This document shows, piece after piece, positions 44,025 to 50,426 of a stretch of DNA of 56,873 nucleotides. This stretch comes from Candidatus Cloacimonadota bacterium. GTDB lineage: Bacteria > Muiribacteriota > UBA6191. Below the pieces are notes generated by a model. It was not told where the DNA came from, searched no databases, and was given only the letters and a program-made list of their open reading frames with translations. The DNA is taken from contig JACFNL010000011.1 in the NCBI GenBank assembly GCA_019454875.1, positions 1-56,873 on the forward strand. Direction: 5' to 3'. The translations under genes and the position numbers were made by a program. The number at the start of each line of letters is the position of its first letter. The stretch's first letter is position 1.

Positions 44025-44762
44025 ATGAGCGAAGAAAGACAGGTTCGGGAAAAAAAACTCAAAAAGGCGCGCTGGTATAACGATCGCAATCGTATCTACA
44101 AGGCCTGTCTTATCTATCTCGATTTGTTACGGCAGGATCCCAACAATCAGGCAGCACTTGAAGATCTGGCCCAGATATATATGGATCGGGGGGATTCTCT
44201 CTTGGCAGCAATCTGTTATGGATGGCTTCTATCCCAGGAACCATCCCGTCAGGATCTGGTTTTGAAAGAGGCTCAATGTCATTTTCAGGCCGGGTATAAC
44301 TTTTTGTCTTTAAAGGCATTGAGCAGAGTCAGTGATTGGGACAGCAATTATGAAGAAGAGGCCCTGATGGCCAAATCCCAGATTCATGTTGCACTTGGTA
44401 ATGAGCTTGAATCAATTCATCTCTTAAATCAGCTCATAGAAAAGTATCCTAACGCTCTTTATTATATGATTCTGGCGGAACTTCTGGAACAGCATGAGTT
44501 GTACCACTGTGCTATGGAGGCCTGCCGCCGTGGCTTAAAGCGCGAACCCTATCAGGATGAGCTTTTGAGTCTGAAGGCCCGCTTGCACCTGTATCTAGGT
44601 GAATATGCCAACAGTCGTAAAATTTATCTGAAAATGATCAAGAACCATATGTATCTGGAAGATGCCAGACTTGATCTGGAAGACTTTCTGGCCGAGAAGG
44701 GCAATGTCCCCGATGTCATGGCCTTATTAAGGTTTTTTGATGAGATGCCACAGGAAGATTGA
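44025..44762 (+). CDS. Cytoplasmic tetratricopeptide-repeat protein
   Basis: A 245-residue protein made almost wholly of TPR units: YKACLIYLDLLRQDPNNQAA, LEDLAQIYMDRGDSLLAAIC, MAKSQIHVALGNELESIHLL, MILAELLEQHELYHCAMEA and LKARLHLYLGEYANSRKIYL. A basic N-terminus (VREKKLKKARWYNDRNRI) precedes them. No signal peptide or membrane segment from this start. It is likely a protein-interaction scaffold; partners are unknown. The frame is open back to 43929, but the perfect TATAAT 6 nt before 44025 and the poor codon content upstream favour 44025. Confidence 0.78.
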   Translation: MSEERQVREKKLKKARWYNDRNRIYKACLIYLDLLRQDPNNQAALEDLAQIYMDRGDSLLAAICYGWLLSQEPSRQDLVLKEAQCHFQAGYNFLSLKALSRVSDWDSNYEEEALMAKSQIHVALGNELESIHLLNQLIEKYPNALYYMILAELLEQHELYHCAMEACRRGLKREPYQDELLSLKARLHLYLGEYANSRKIYLKMIKNHMYLEDARLDLEDFLAEKGNVPDVMALLRFFDEMPQED

Positions 44763-44904
44763 ACAATTTTACTGAAACTATTGAAAAGATTGGTTCCTGA
44801 GGTCTTAAACTCCCTGTCCTGTTGTTAGCTCTGTGTAAATTTTCTCACTTGTTTTCTCCGATGGGTTGGCCTGTATCACACATTTCCAGCCTCAGGAGGT
44901 TTCT

Positions 44905-45084
44905 ATGGACGATAAGATAGAGAGGGAAGCAGGGCCGAAGCACCCAGCAGTCCAAAAATTCTGTGATGACTTTTTTAATTCCAAGGAGCCATTGATGGAA
45001 GTTATGCTTCGTCTCAGTGAGCGGGAATACATCCGCATGTCCAATCTTGATTTTGATGGCAAAAATTATGTTCTGGTGAACTAG
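44905..45084 (+). CDS. Small acidic protein of unknown function
   Basis: A 59-residue protein, MDDKIEREAGPKHPAVQKF to the end FDGKNYVLVN, mostly one or two helices (VQKFCDDFFNSKEPLMEVML). It has a strong AGGAGG site 6 nt before the ATG at 44905. A monocistronic unit: the 142 bp upstream hold no gene and a terminator-like stem follows. A weak sigma-28-like pair (TAAA at 44836, TCCGATGG at 44857) lies upstream but matches poorly. The size and charge would suit an adaptor or regulator; no family recognised. Confidence 0.6.
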   Translation: MDDKIEREAGPKHPAVQKFCDDFFNSKEPLMEVMLRLSEREYIRMSNLDFDGKNYVLVN

Positions 45085-45092
45085 GAAATAAA

Positions 45093-45116
45093 AATGGGCC
45101 CAAAACCGGGCCCATT
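45093..45116. terminator. Bidirectional terminator between two small genes
   Basis: A perfect 9-bp stem, AATGGGCCC (45093-45101) with GGGCCCATT (45108-45116), and the loop AAAACC. On the minus strand it is followed by TTTATTT; on the plus strand the downstream run is poor. It serves at least the minus-strand small gene. Confidence 0.7.
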
Positions 45117-45137
45117 AGTTCTTTCTGGATTTTGATA

Positions 45138-45410
45138 TTATTCAGCTAACAGAACAATTGCTTTTTCAGGTTGAATGTTGGCCTGAGTATGAACACTACG
45201 AACTGGAACCATCAGCATCACTTCCTGAATCAGAGAAGATGCCACCATCGCCGTTTTTCTATCCACAGGGGACAAAACACTAACAGTCTTGCTTATTGCC
45301 TTGTCTGAAATTGAAAACTCAGGACTCATCTTGAGTTCAACCTCAATATTTGCGTTTTGAAAAATGACTCCGGCTTCTGTATTCAGGTTTTGTTTCATTA
45401 CAAGTTTCAT
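45138..45410 (-). CDS. Small protein of unknown function behind a sigma-28-type promoter
   Basis: A 90-residue protein without signal peptide or Cys, predicted beta-rich: AGVIFQNANIEVELKMSPEF, KTVSVLSPVDRKTAMVASS and VMLMVPVRSVHTQAN. I do not recognise the family. A GGGAG ribosome site lies 6 nt upstream of the ATG, and a well-matched sigma-28-type promoter lies upstream. It should be expressed with late flagellar/chemotaxis genes (inference), though nothing in the sequence resembles flagellin, FlgM or CheW. It ends before a strong terminator and is therefore monocistronic. Confidence 0.62.
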   Translation of the reverse strand: MKLVMKQNLNTEAGVIFQNANIEVELKMSPEFSISDKAISKTVSVLSPVDRKTAMVASSLIQEVMLMVPVRSVHTQANIQPEKAIVLLAE

Positions 45411-45431
45411 TGTTTCTCCCTTCCACAGAAA

Positions 45432-45459
45432 TTATCGGCAGTAAACTTGTCAATCTTTA
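45432..45459 (-). promoter_or_regulatory. Sigma-28 (FliA)-type promoter
   Basis: On the minus strand, TAAA (45456-45459), 16 nt and GCCGATAA (45432-45439): both elements match the sigma-28 consensus, with a spacer one base longer than usual. The -35 lies inside the 3' end of the upstream gene. The inferred leader is about 15-20 nt. Confidence 0.65.
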
Positions 45460-46433
45460 GCTGAATTTGTTTGTTCTGGTTGTTCTACGACCAAACTGTC
45501 TACTTTCAGGATATCTTCAAGATCACTCACATGTTTATGGTCGCACACTCCATGATTACAGAATAAATGGCGGCGGGCAGCCATGTAGGTCTGTAAAAGT
45601 GATTGTGGGCCCTCAAGGGCCTTATTGGGGCCATAACCATAATAAAACCCAATCACCTTATCAAACCAGGATTTATGTTCCCGATACAGACTGGTCTGTA
45701 AAAGTCGATGTCTTTGCCAAAGCTCCAGTAACAGATCACGAATTCTTAAAAAGCTCTTCTGATTCATTTCTGCCTGTAGCATGTAGTCCAGAAAATGAAG
45801 CCCTTCCAGCTCATTAAAGACAAGATACATTGCTTTGGGGTTGGCCGGGTACAGTCCCCTTCGGCCCGGTAAATTTTTCTGGACATGGATACGATTCAAT
45901 CCAAACACCTGCTCGGAGATGTTGGTAAACGACAGGCTTTGGTCTCTTTGAGCCAATGGCAGGCAACGGTAAAAAAACAGGGACAGGACTTTGGGTTCAT
46001 GAAAGTGTTCCTGCAGGAATTCAAACATCAGACGGCTTGCTGGAAGGCTTGTTGGGTTCCAGGCATTCATTAAAAGCATCAGGGCGATCAGGTTATAGGG
46101 TTCAGATCCTGCCTTTTCGTACCAGCCGCGCATGATCTTCATGCGGTTTAAATCAGACTCTTCATCAAAATAGTGTTCCAAAACCGGATAGAAGCTATAG
46201 GGGTCCTGACGGTATATGGATTCCAGGTGTCGTCTGTAGCCTCTGTCCTGAACAGCAGGCCGAATTTGACGAGCCGAGATTTCTGTCATTTTTTGGGTTG
46301 CAAAAGCAGTTGTCCCGGACAGCAAAAAATATATTAAGATCAATCCTTTCACTATCAGGGTTTTCGACAAAGTTCTCACAATTTTATTCACATTTTGATG
46401 AATTTTGTTAATAACTTGCGGTTTTGCATTCAC
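45450..46433 (-). CDS. Exported helical protein of unknown function
   Basis: A protein of up to 327 residues. The signal-type hydrophobic segment (LIVKGLILIYFLLSGTTAFA) is at about residues 26-46. This is far from the first possible start (GTG at 46433), so a later start such as the GTG codons at residues 15 or 19 would give a more normal signal peptide. The mature part is helical, with repeat-like patterns (LIALMLLMNAWNPTSLPASRL, given in parts; FLRIRDLLLELWQRHRLLQ). A C-terminal CNHGVCDHKH cluster could bind metal. No family recognised. It is divergent from a membrane/TPR gene. Confidence 0.6.
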   Translation of the reverse strand: MNAKPQVINKIHQNVNKIVRTLSKTLIVKGLILIYFLLSGTTAFATQKMTEISARQIRPAVQDRGYRRHLESIYRQDPYSFYPVLEHYFDEESDLNRMKIMRGWYEKAGSEPYNLIALMLLMNAWNPTSLPASRLMFEFLQEHFHEPKVLSLFFYRCLPLAQRDQSLSFTNISEQVFGLNRIHVQKNLPGRRGLYPANPKAMYLVFNELEGLHFLDYMLQAEMNQKSFLRIRDLLLELWQRHRLLQTSLYREHKSWFDKVIGFYYGYGPNKALEGPQSLLQTYMAARRHLFCNHGVCDHKHVSDLEDILKVDSLVVEQPEQTNSAKD

Positions 46434-46447
46434 AGTTTGCTTGGGGT

Positions 46448-46453
46448 TATACT
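46448..46453 (+). promoter_or_regulatory. Putative -10 element for a leaderless transcript
   Basis: TATACT (5 of 6 matches) ends exactly 6 nt before the ATG at 46460. TTGCAT lies 18 nt further upstream (46424-46429) as a weak -35. No Shine-Dalgarno. Confidence 0.45.
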
Positions 46454-46459
46454 TGGAAA

Positions 46460-47542
46460 ATGCTTAACGAAGGACCACATTCCAGTCCCCAGGACTTTTT
46501 CAAGACGGTTCTGGTGCACTTTTTGCTGGTCTTATTGTACTCCCTCTTGTACCAGGGAGCGTTTTTACTTCTATATCCACCTACTTGTCTGTTTTTTATT
46601 GGTTTGTCTCTTGTGCTATCCTCATTGCATAGACGGGCTCACAGGCTGATTCGGGCCAATTATGTCAAGGAATGGTTCCTGGTTCAGATCTGGTTACAGC
46701 CACTATTATTTATGGGTGTACTGGTAGCCGTGTCATTATGTGCCATGTCATTGGCAGAAGCCTCTGGTCATGCCGGGGTTTTCAGGCAGATCTTCCAATT
46801 GCCTGTGGATGTGTTTACCAGTTTTCTCTATATATTTTTTCTGATGATTTTTAGTAGTGGAACTTATCTGTTTGCTGAGAGTTTCTGCGCCTATCTGATG
46901 CATTTAAAGCCGGCTCATTTAGGGGGAAGATCAAGAGTAGTGGCCCGTCTCACTCTGATTTCCTTCATATTGCTGGCTATTTTGGGATTGTGGTTCATTT
47001 TTGCTCATAGAACCAGCAATCTTGCCTACATCAAGGCCATGGTATACGAAAATTTTCAGAAACCCAGAGAGGCTTTGCAAAGTTATGGTCTGGTTCCACA
47101 GTCAGAACAAAGGTTGTACCAGAGTGCCAGATTCAGGATGGCCCGTCTGGAACTTCTCAGATTTCGCGATTACAAAAATGCACTGAAACATTTTGCGGAA
47201 GTAGTTGCCATCACGGATTCCCCTCTAAGAGATGAGGCCATTTTGCAAAGTATGTTTTGTGTCTACAATCTTGAGGGAAATTCCGAGGAGCTTATCCAAT
47301 ATTTTGACATGCTCTGGGATTTAGGCTCCCACCTTAGAGATGAGGCCGGATTTTTACTGGCCCAGAAGCTGATTCTGGAAAGCCGGTTTTTAGAAGCCGA
47401 ATCCATATACTTAAGACTGGCAGGTTTGCCATTCTGGAATTTTACCATTCAATCCTGGTTGAACTCGGAACGACGAAGGTTTTCGCCAACAGTATTCAGG
47501 GCGAAGCAGGAACTGGAAAACCTGAGGGTTACACGACTTTAA
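46460..47542 (+). CDS. Membrane protein with C-terminal TPR-like domain
   Basis: A 360-residue protein. The N-terminal half has about five membrane helices (VHFLLVLLYSLLYQGAFLLLY in part, CLFFIGLSLVLSSL, LFMGVLVAVSLCAMSL, FTSFLYIFFLMIFSSGTYLF, LISFILLAILGLWFIFA). The second half (about 195-350) is a soluble helical-repeat domain (FRMARLELLRFRDYKNALKH, AILQSMFCVYNLEGNSEELI, FLLAQKLILESRFLEAESIY). It is probably a membrane-tethered scaffold of unknown partners. The start at 46460 is favoured by the TATACT box 6 nt upstream over the longer frame from 46424. The 3' end overlaps the glycosyltransferase gene by 14 bp. Confidence 0.7.
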   Translation: MLNEGPHSSPQDFFKTVLVHFLLVLLYSLLYQGAFLLLYPPTCLFFIGLSLVLSSLHRRAHRLIRANYVKEWFLVQIWLQPLLFMGVLVAVSLCAMSLAEASGHAGVFRQIFQLPVDVFTSFLYIFFLMIFSSGTYLFAESFCAYLMHLKPAHLGGRSRVVARLTLISFILLAILGLWFIFAHRTSNLAYIKAMVYENFQKPREALQSYGLVPQSEQRLYQSARFRMARLELLRFRDYKNALKHFAEVVAITDSPLRDEAILQSMFCVYNLEGNSEELIQYFDMLWDLGSHLRDEAGFLLAQKLILESRFLEAESIYLRLAGLPFWNFTIQSWLNSERRRFSPTVFRAKQELENLRVTRL

Positions 47543-48515
47543 GAAAGTCATTGATTAAGAAGCGGTAATAGGTTCCCATCTGCTGGCGTTTTTCAGTGCG
47601 TTTTATGTGTTCACTGGAATCAACCAACCAGTCAAAACCAGTCATTAATCCATATTGGGTACTGATTTTGACAAGATGTTTTACATAGGGACGATACATC
47701 AGATCCAGAAGGCTTTGGGGTAGAACATAATAATAAAGGCACAGATCTACAAATGAGCCTGTAAAAAGCTTCAGTCCATGAAAATGGTAATACACAACAG
47801 GCACTGGTTTTGTGGATAAATCTGTGACCATTAATACCTTGTCACTCAAGCTGATTTTTGTGTCCCTGCTGTTCCAGGGAGCCATGCCTTCTCCTGGATG
47901 GTTGGGAATAAATGCCAAAACCTGACATTCTGTTTCAATATAATCCAGATATTTCTGGTCCCCAAAACGCATGGGTTCAACCCGGCTGTAACACCATTCA
48001 GCACATTTTTCTTTCCACCAGTAAAGGGCCCTTTTGCCAGGTTCTGTGGTATCAAAACCGTTAAACTGCACACAATAAATGCCACTTTGTTCTGATTGAT
48101 CATAGTCTTTATGATAGCGGTGCCTGGATAACATGAGGGGTTTGTCCAAAGGCCACAGATCTAAAATTTCAGAAGGATTTGAGAAAAAATATGTGTCAGA
48201 ATCAAGATATATGACTCTTTGAAACAAACCTTTTTTTATCACAAAATCCAGTAAAAAGGGAGTGCAGGTCCAGCAGAATTCCCCAGTGCTTCTTTCTTTT
48301 TGAATCTGTGTTAGCTGAGGGTCTAAAAATTCGTCCAGGGAAATTAAAACCACGGAATCAAGATCCAGCTGCCTAAGGATTTCCCAGGTTTTTGTATCCA
48401 TACATAAAACATAAACAGGATAAGAACATCCTGTGGCCCTCAGGGATTGAATCAAGGCAATACCCCGTATCAGGTAGAGTGAGTTAAAGAGGGTACAGAA
48501 TGCATATTCTGCCAT
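47529..48515 (-). CDS. DxD-motif glycosyltransferase (GT8-like)
   Basis: A 328-residue cytoplasmic enzyme with a GT-A fold start (AFCTLFNSLYLIRGIALIQSL in part, YPVYVLCMDTKTWEIL). The nucleotide-sugar/metal DxD motif VIYLDSDTYFF has Asp105 and Asp107. A later HFHGLK matches the H-x-x-G metal-ligand region of GT8 enzymes. It should transfer a hexose from a nucleotide sugar to glycan or protein; the acceptor is unknown. No other surface-polysaccharide gene is near. Its start lies inside the ankyrin gene (46-bp overlap, different frame), with GGAAAG upstream, so the two are coupled. Confidence 0.82.
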   Translation of the reverse strand: MAEYAFCTLFNSLYLIRGIALIQSLRATGCSYPVYVLCMDTKTWEILRQLDLDSVVLISLDEFLDPQLTQIQKERSTGEFCWTCTPFLLDFVIKKGLFQRVIYLDSDTYFFSNPSEILDLWPLDKPLMLSRHRYHKDYDQSEQSGIYCVQFNGFDTTEPGKRALYWWKEKCAEWCYSRVEPMRFGDQKYLDYIETECQVLAFIPNHPGEGMAPWNSRDTKISLSDKVLMVTDLSTKPVPVVYYHFHGLKLFTGSFVDLCLYYYVLPQSLLDLMYRPYVKHLVKISTQYGLMTGFDWLVDSSEHIKRTEKRQQMGTYYRFLINDFLKVV

Positions 48516-49249
48516 AGTTCTTTCCAATCGGGGCCATCAGGGGCCAGTTCCAGAGCCAGTTTGGCATTCAGATCCTTTTTGTACGGGTTTAGTCCCTCGC
48601 AAATCAAAAACCTAAAGGCCTCTAAGTTGCTTTTCAAACAGGCTTTATGCAAGGCACTGTGATCACAAAAGGTTGTAGAATTCAGAGGATGCCCCTTTTT
48701 GATCAAAAGAAGTGCCAGCTCAAAGTTGTTGTCTTCAATAGCAAGGCAAAACGGATTTTCTAACTCGTCTTCCACATTGGCAGGATCCAGTGTCTCACAC
48801 TGTTTTATATGCTCAGGTATGTCTCTGTTCAAGGGCATTTTGTGGTCTTCGAGGTAGGATTTATGTCTTAGACAGTGACGGTAGCCCAGGATCATGCCTG
48901 TATGTTGTGCATGTTCAAAAAGGGATAAAGTACCCTCGTAGACAAGGATGGGATTATGCTGTTTAAGGCCAGCTGCACAAAGGGCCAGGGCAAAGTCGGA
49001 ACAGTGCACCCATAAATGATTATCATTTAGAGTCCTTAAGGTCTGATAAATACAATCTATCCTTTGGGCGGCACTTTTGTCTCGAATGCTATTGTTCCAG
49101 GCATGACGACCCCAGGCAGCGGCCATGCGCCCCTCCTTTTTAGAAGCGGCGGATTGCATGGCCTCCATACAGAAGGCAACCGCTTGCCTTGGAGGCTTAA
49201 AATAAAGTGATTTAATCTCGTCCAGTTCAAGAATACCTTGCCAAGTCAT
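48470..49249 (-). CDS. Ankyrin-repeat protein
   Basis: A 259-residue soluble protein. The N-terminal 150 residues are helical (AVAFCMEAMQSAASKKEGRM, FALALCAAGLKQHNPIL). The C-terminal part (about 165-250) has ankyrin repeats: NPFCLAIEDNNFELALLLIK, KGHPLNSTTFCDHSALHKAC and LKSNLEAFRFLICEGLNPYK. Ankyrin repeats bind proteins. The start at 49249 is supported by TACAAT 8 nt upstream, back-to-back with the promoter of the divergent gene. The 3' end overlaps the glycosyltransferase gene, so the pair may act together (inference). Confidence 0.78.
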   Translation of the reverse strand: MTWQGILELDEIKSLYFKPPRQAVAFCMEAMQSAASKKEGRMAAAWGRHAWNNSIRDKSAAQRIDCIYQTLRTLNDNHLWVHCSDFALALCAAGLKQHNPILVYEGTLSLFEHAQHTGMILGYRHCLRHKSYLEDHKMPLNRDIPEHIKQCETLDPANVEDELENPFCLAIEDNNFELALLLIKKGHPLNSTTFCDHSALHKACLKSNLEAFRFLICEGLNPYKKDLNAKLALELAPDGPDWKELWQNMHSVPSLTHST

Positions 49250-49267
49250 AGGCAAAAATTGTATCAA
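49238..49267 (+). promoter_or_regulatory. Overlapping divergent promoters
   Basis: Plus strand: TTGCCA (49238-49243), 18 nt and TATCAA (49262-49267), ending 6 nt before the ATG at 49274. Minus strand: TACAAT (49258-49263), ending 8 nt before the ATG at 49249. The two -10 boxes share two bases, so the promoters should exclude each other. Confidence 0.45.
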
Positions 49268-49273
49268 ACTTTT

Positions 49274-49756
49274 ATGCTTCGTGTGGACACAGATCGGTTT
49301 ATTTTCTGGGATGAACATCAGTTTGTCCTCCTGGATCGATTGGCTGCCAACCGTTATCACTTAAGATATTTCACCAGTTTGCTTGGTCTGTTAAGACATC
49401 TGATTGAGGTCAAGGCAGGGGACAGATCCCTAAGGTTAAAACTTAATGAGGCCTGTGAGCTTTTGGGGATGAGAAGAAAGGCAAAGGCCGTGGATCTGCC
49501 TGAATCTTTACAGATTATTGAACTGGGTGGAAAACCCCCGGAGTATGGAATTGAAGAAAGGGTTGAGGGTAGAAAGACCCCCCTTCGCTGGGATCTTACC
49601 TTAAATGAGGCTGAAATGGAGCCATATCTGTTTGAATTGGCTGTAAAGTCTTATGCCGGGGCATCCTTTGAACAGTTTTTACGCACTCTGCAAAAGTTTA
49701 AACCCAAGGCCAGAAGGCCAAAACGGGTGGGAGTTAAAACTAATCCCTTTCACTAA
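49274..49756 (+). CDS. Cytoplasmic basic protein of unknown function
   Basis: A 160-residue protein. Visible: an N-terminal beta start (MLRVDTDRFIFWDEHQFVLL), a helical middle (LLGLLRHLIEVKAGDRSLRL, LNEACELLGMRRKAKAVDL), a strand pair (LRWDLTLNEAEMEPYLFELA) and a Lys/Arg-rich tail (FKPKARRPKRVGVKT). The tail could bind nucleic acid. No family recognised. The start has no ribosome site but a promoter with TATCAA 6 nt upstream. The last 17 bp overlap the convergent Crp/Fnr regulator gene. Confidence 0.6.
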   Translation: MLRVDTDRFIFWDEHQFVLLDRLAANRYHLRYFTSLLGLLRHLIEVKAGDRSLRLKLNEACELLGMRRKAKAVDLPESLQIIELGGKPPEYGIEERVEGRKTPLRWDLTLNEAEMEPYLFELAVKSYAGASFEQFLRTLQKFKPKARRPKRVGVKTNPFH

Positions 49757-50390
49757 GGGCGACTTTAAGAAGGGTTTCCCGGTCAATAATTTTGATTTTT
49801 CTCCCAATCTGGGAGATCAGGGATTCTTTTTCAAAGCGAGCCAAAGTACGGATTACCGTTGGTTCCGTGGTTCCACAATATTCGGCAATCTGCATCCGTG
49901 TAAATTTGTGGTCTTCAACAATGGAGGTGAGGTATATCAGGCCTTCAGCAATTCGGGAGGCTACTGGTTTTTCGGCCAGGGTACACAATCTGTCCTCCTG
50001 GTGTTTTAACTCACGGGCCAGGGTTTTTAATACACTGCGGCAGAGGGCAAAATCGTTTTGCATCAGGGTAAACAGATGGTCTTTTCTCAGTTTTCTGACT
50101 TTACAGATCTCCATGGCAGTTGCCGTAGCATGATATGGTTCTTCGGCCATGATGGAACGGTGTCCAAAATATTGATTTGGTCCAAAGAGGCGCAATAATA
50201 CCTCATTGCCATTGGCGCATATGGCAGTCAGGCCAATCAGACCTGTTTCAATGGCAAAGATTCCTTCAGGGTTTTGTCCTGCCTCATACAGGTGGGAACC
50301 ACGGGAAATTTCGATACGGGTAGATTTGATTTCCAGATCCTGAAGCGATTGATTTGAAATTTCCGGCCACACTTGTTTCCAAAAAGTCAT
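49740..50390 (-). CDS. Crp/Fnr-family transcriptional regulator
   Basis: A 216-residue regulator. The cyclic-nucleotide-binding-type beta barrel (about 10-125) contains HLYEAGQNPEGIFAIETGLI, GNEVLLRLFGPNQYFGHRSI and the dimer helix (about 118-145). The winged helix-turn-helix (about 165-210) contains FTRMQIAEYCGTTEPTVIRT. No N-terminal Cys cluster of oxygen-sensing FNR is present. The barrel motif GHRSIM replaces the cAMP-binding G-E-x-x-L of CRP, so the ligand is unclear. It is divergent from a hybrid kinase gene, 35 bp apart, and has its own promoter with a -10 box 7 nt upstream. Confidence 0.9.
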   Translation of the reverse strand: MTFWKQVWPEISNQSLQDLEIKSTRIEISRGSHLYEAGQNPEGIFAIETGLIGLTAICANGNEVLLRLFGPNQYFGHRSIMAEEPYHATATAMEICKVRKLRKDHLFTLMQNDFALCRSVLKTLARELKHQEDRLCTLAEKPVASRIAEGLIYLTSIVEDHKFTRMQIAEYCGTTEPTVIRTLARFEKESLISQIGRKIKIIDRETLLKVALSERD

Positions 50391-50402
50391 ATACTATATA
50401 CT
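50373..50402 (+). promoter_or_regulatory. Candidate promoter of the PAS hybrid kinase
   Basis: TTGTTT (50373-50378), 18 nt and TATACT (50397-50402), giving a leader of about 16-18 nt before the ATG at 50426. The -35 lies inside the divergent Crp/Fnr gene and overlaps its promoter region. Confidence 0.35.
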
Positions 50403-50426
50403 AGTAAAATTTGACTAGGTTGTAAA
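50398..50426 (-). promoter_or_regulatory. Promoter of the Crp/Fnr regulator
   Basis: On the minus strand, TTTACA (50421-50426), 17 nt and TAGTAT (50398-50403), ending 7 nt before the ATG at 50390. It faces and overlaps the candidate promoter of the hybrid kinase, so the pair may be co-regulated. Confidence 0.45.

Noticed and set aside
44836-44864. Third sigma-28 promoter before the 59-residue protein (TAAA-17-TCCGATGG)
   Set aside because: The -10 matches only 5 of 8 positions and the spacer is two bases too long.
44905-45410. Toxin-antitoxin pair formed by the two small proteins
   Set aside because: The genes are convergent, separated by a terminator and have different promoter types. Toxin-antitoxin pairs are normally co-transcribed.
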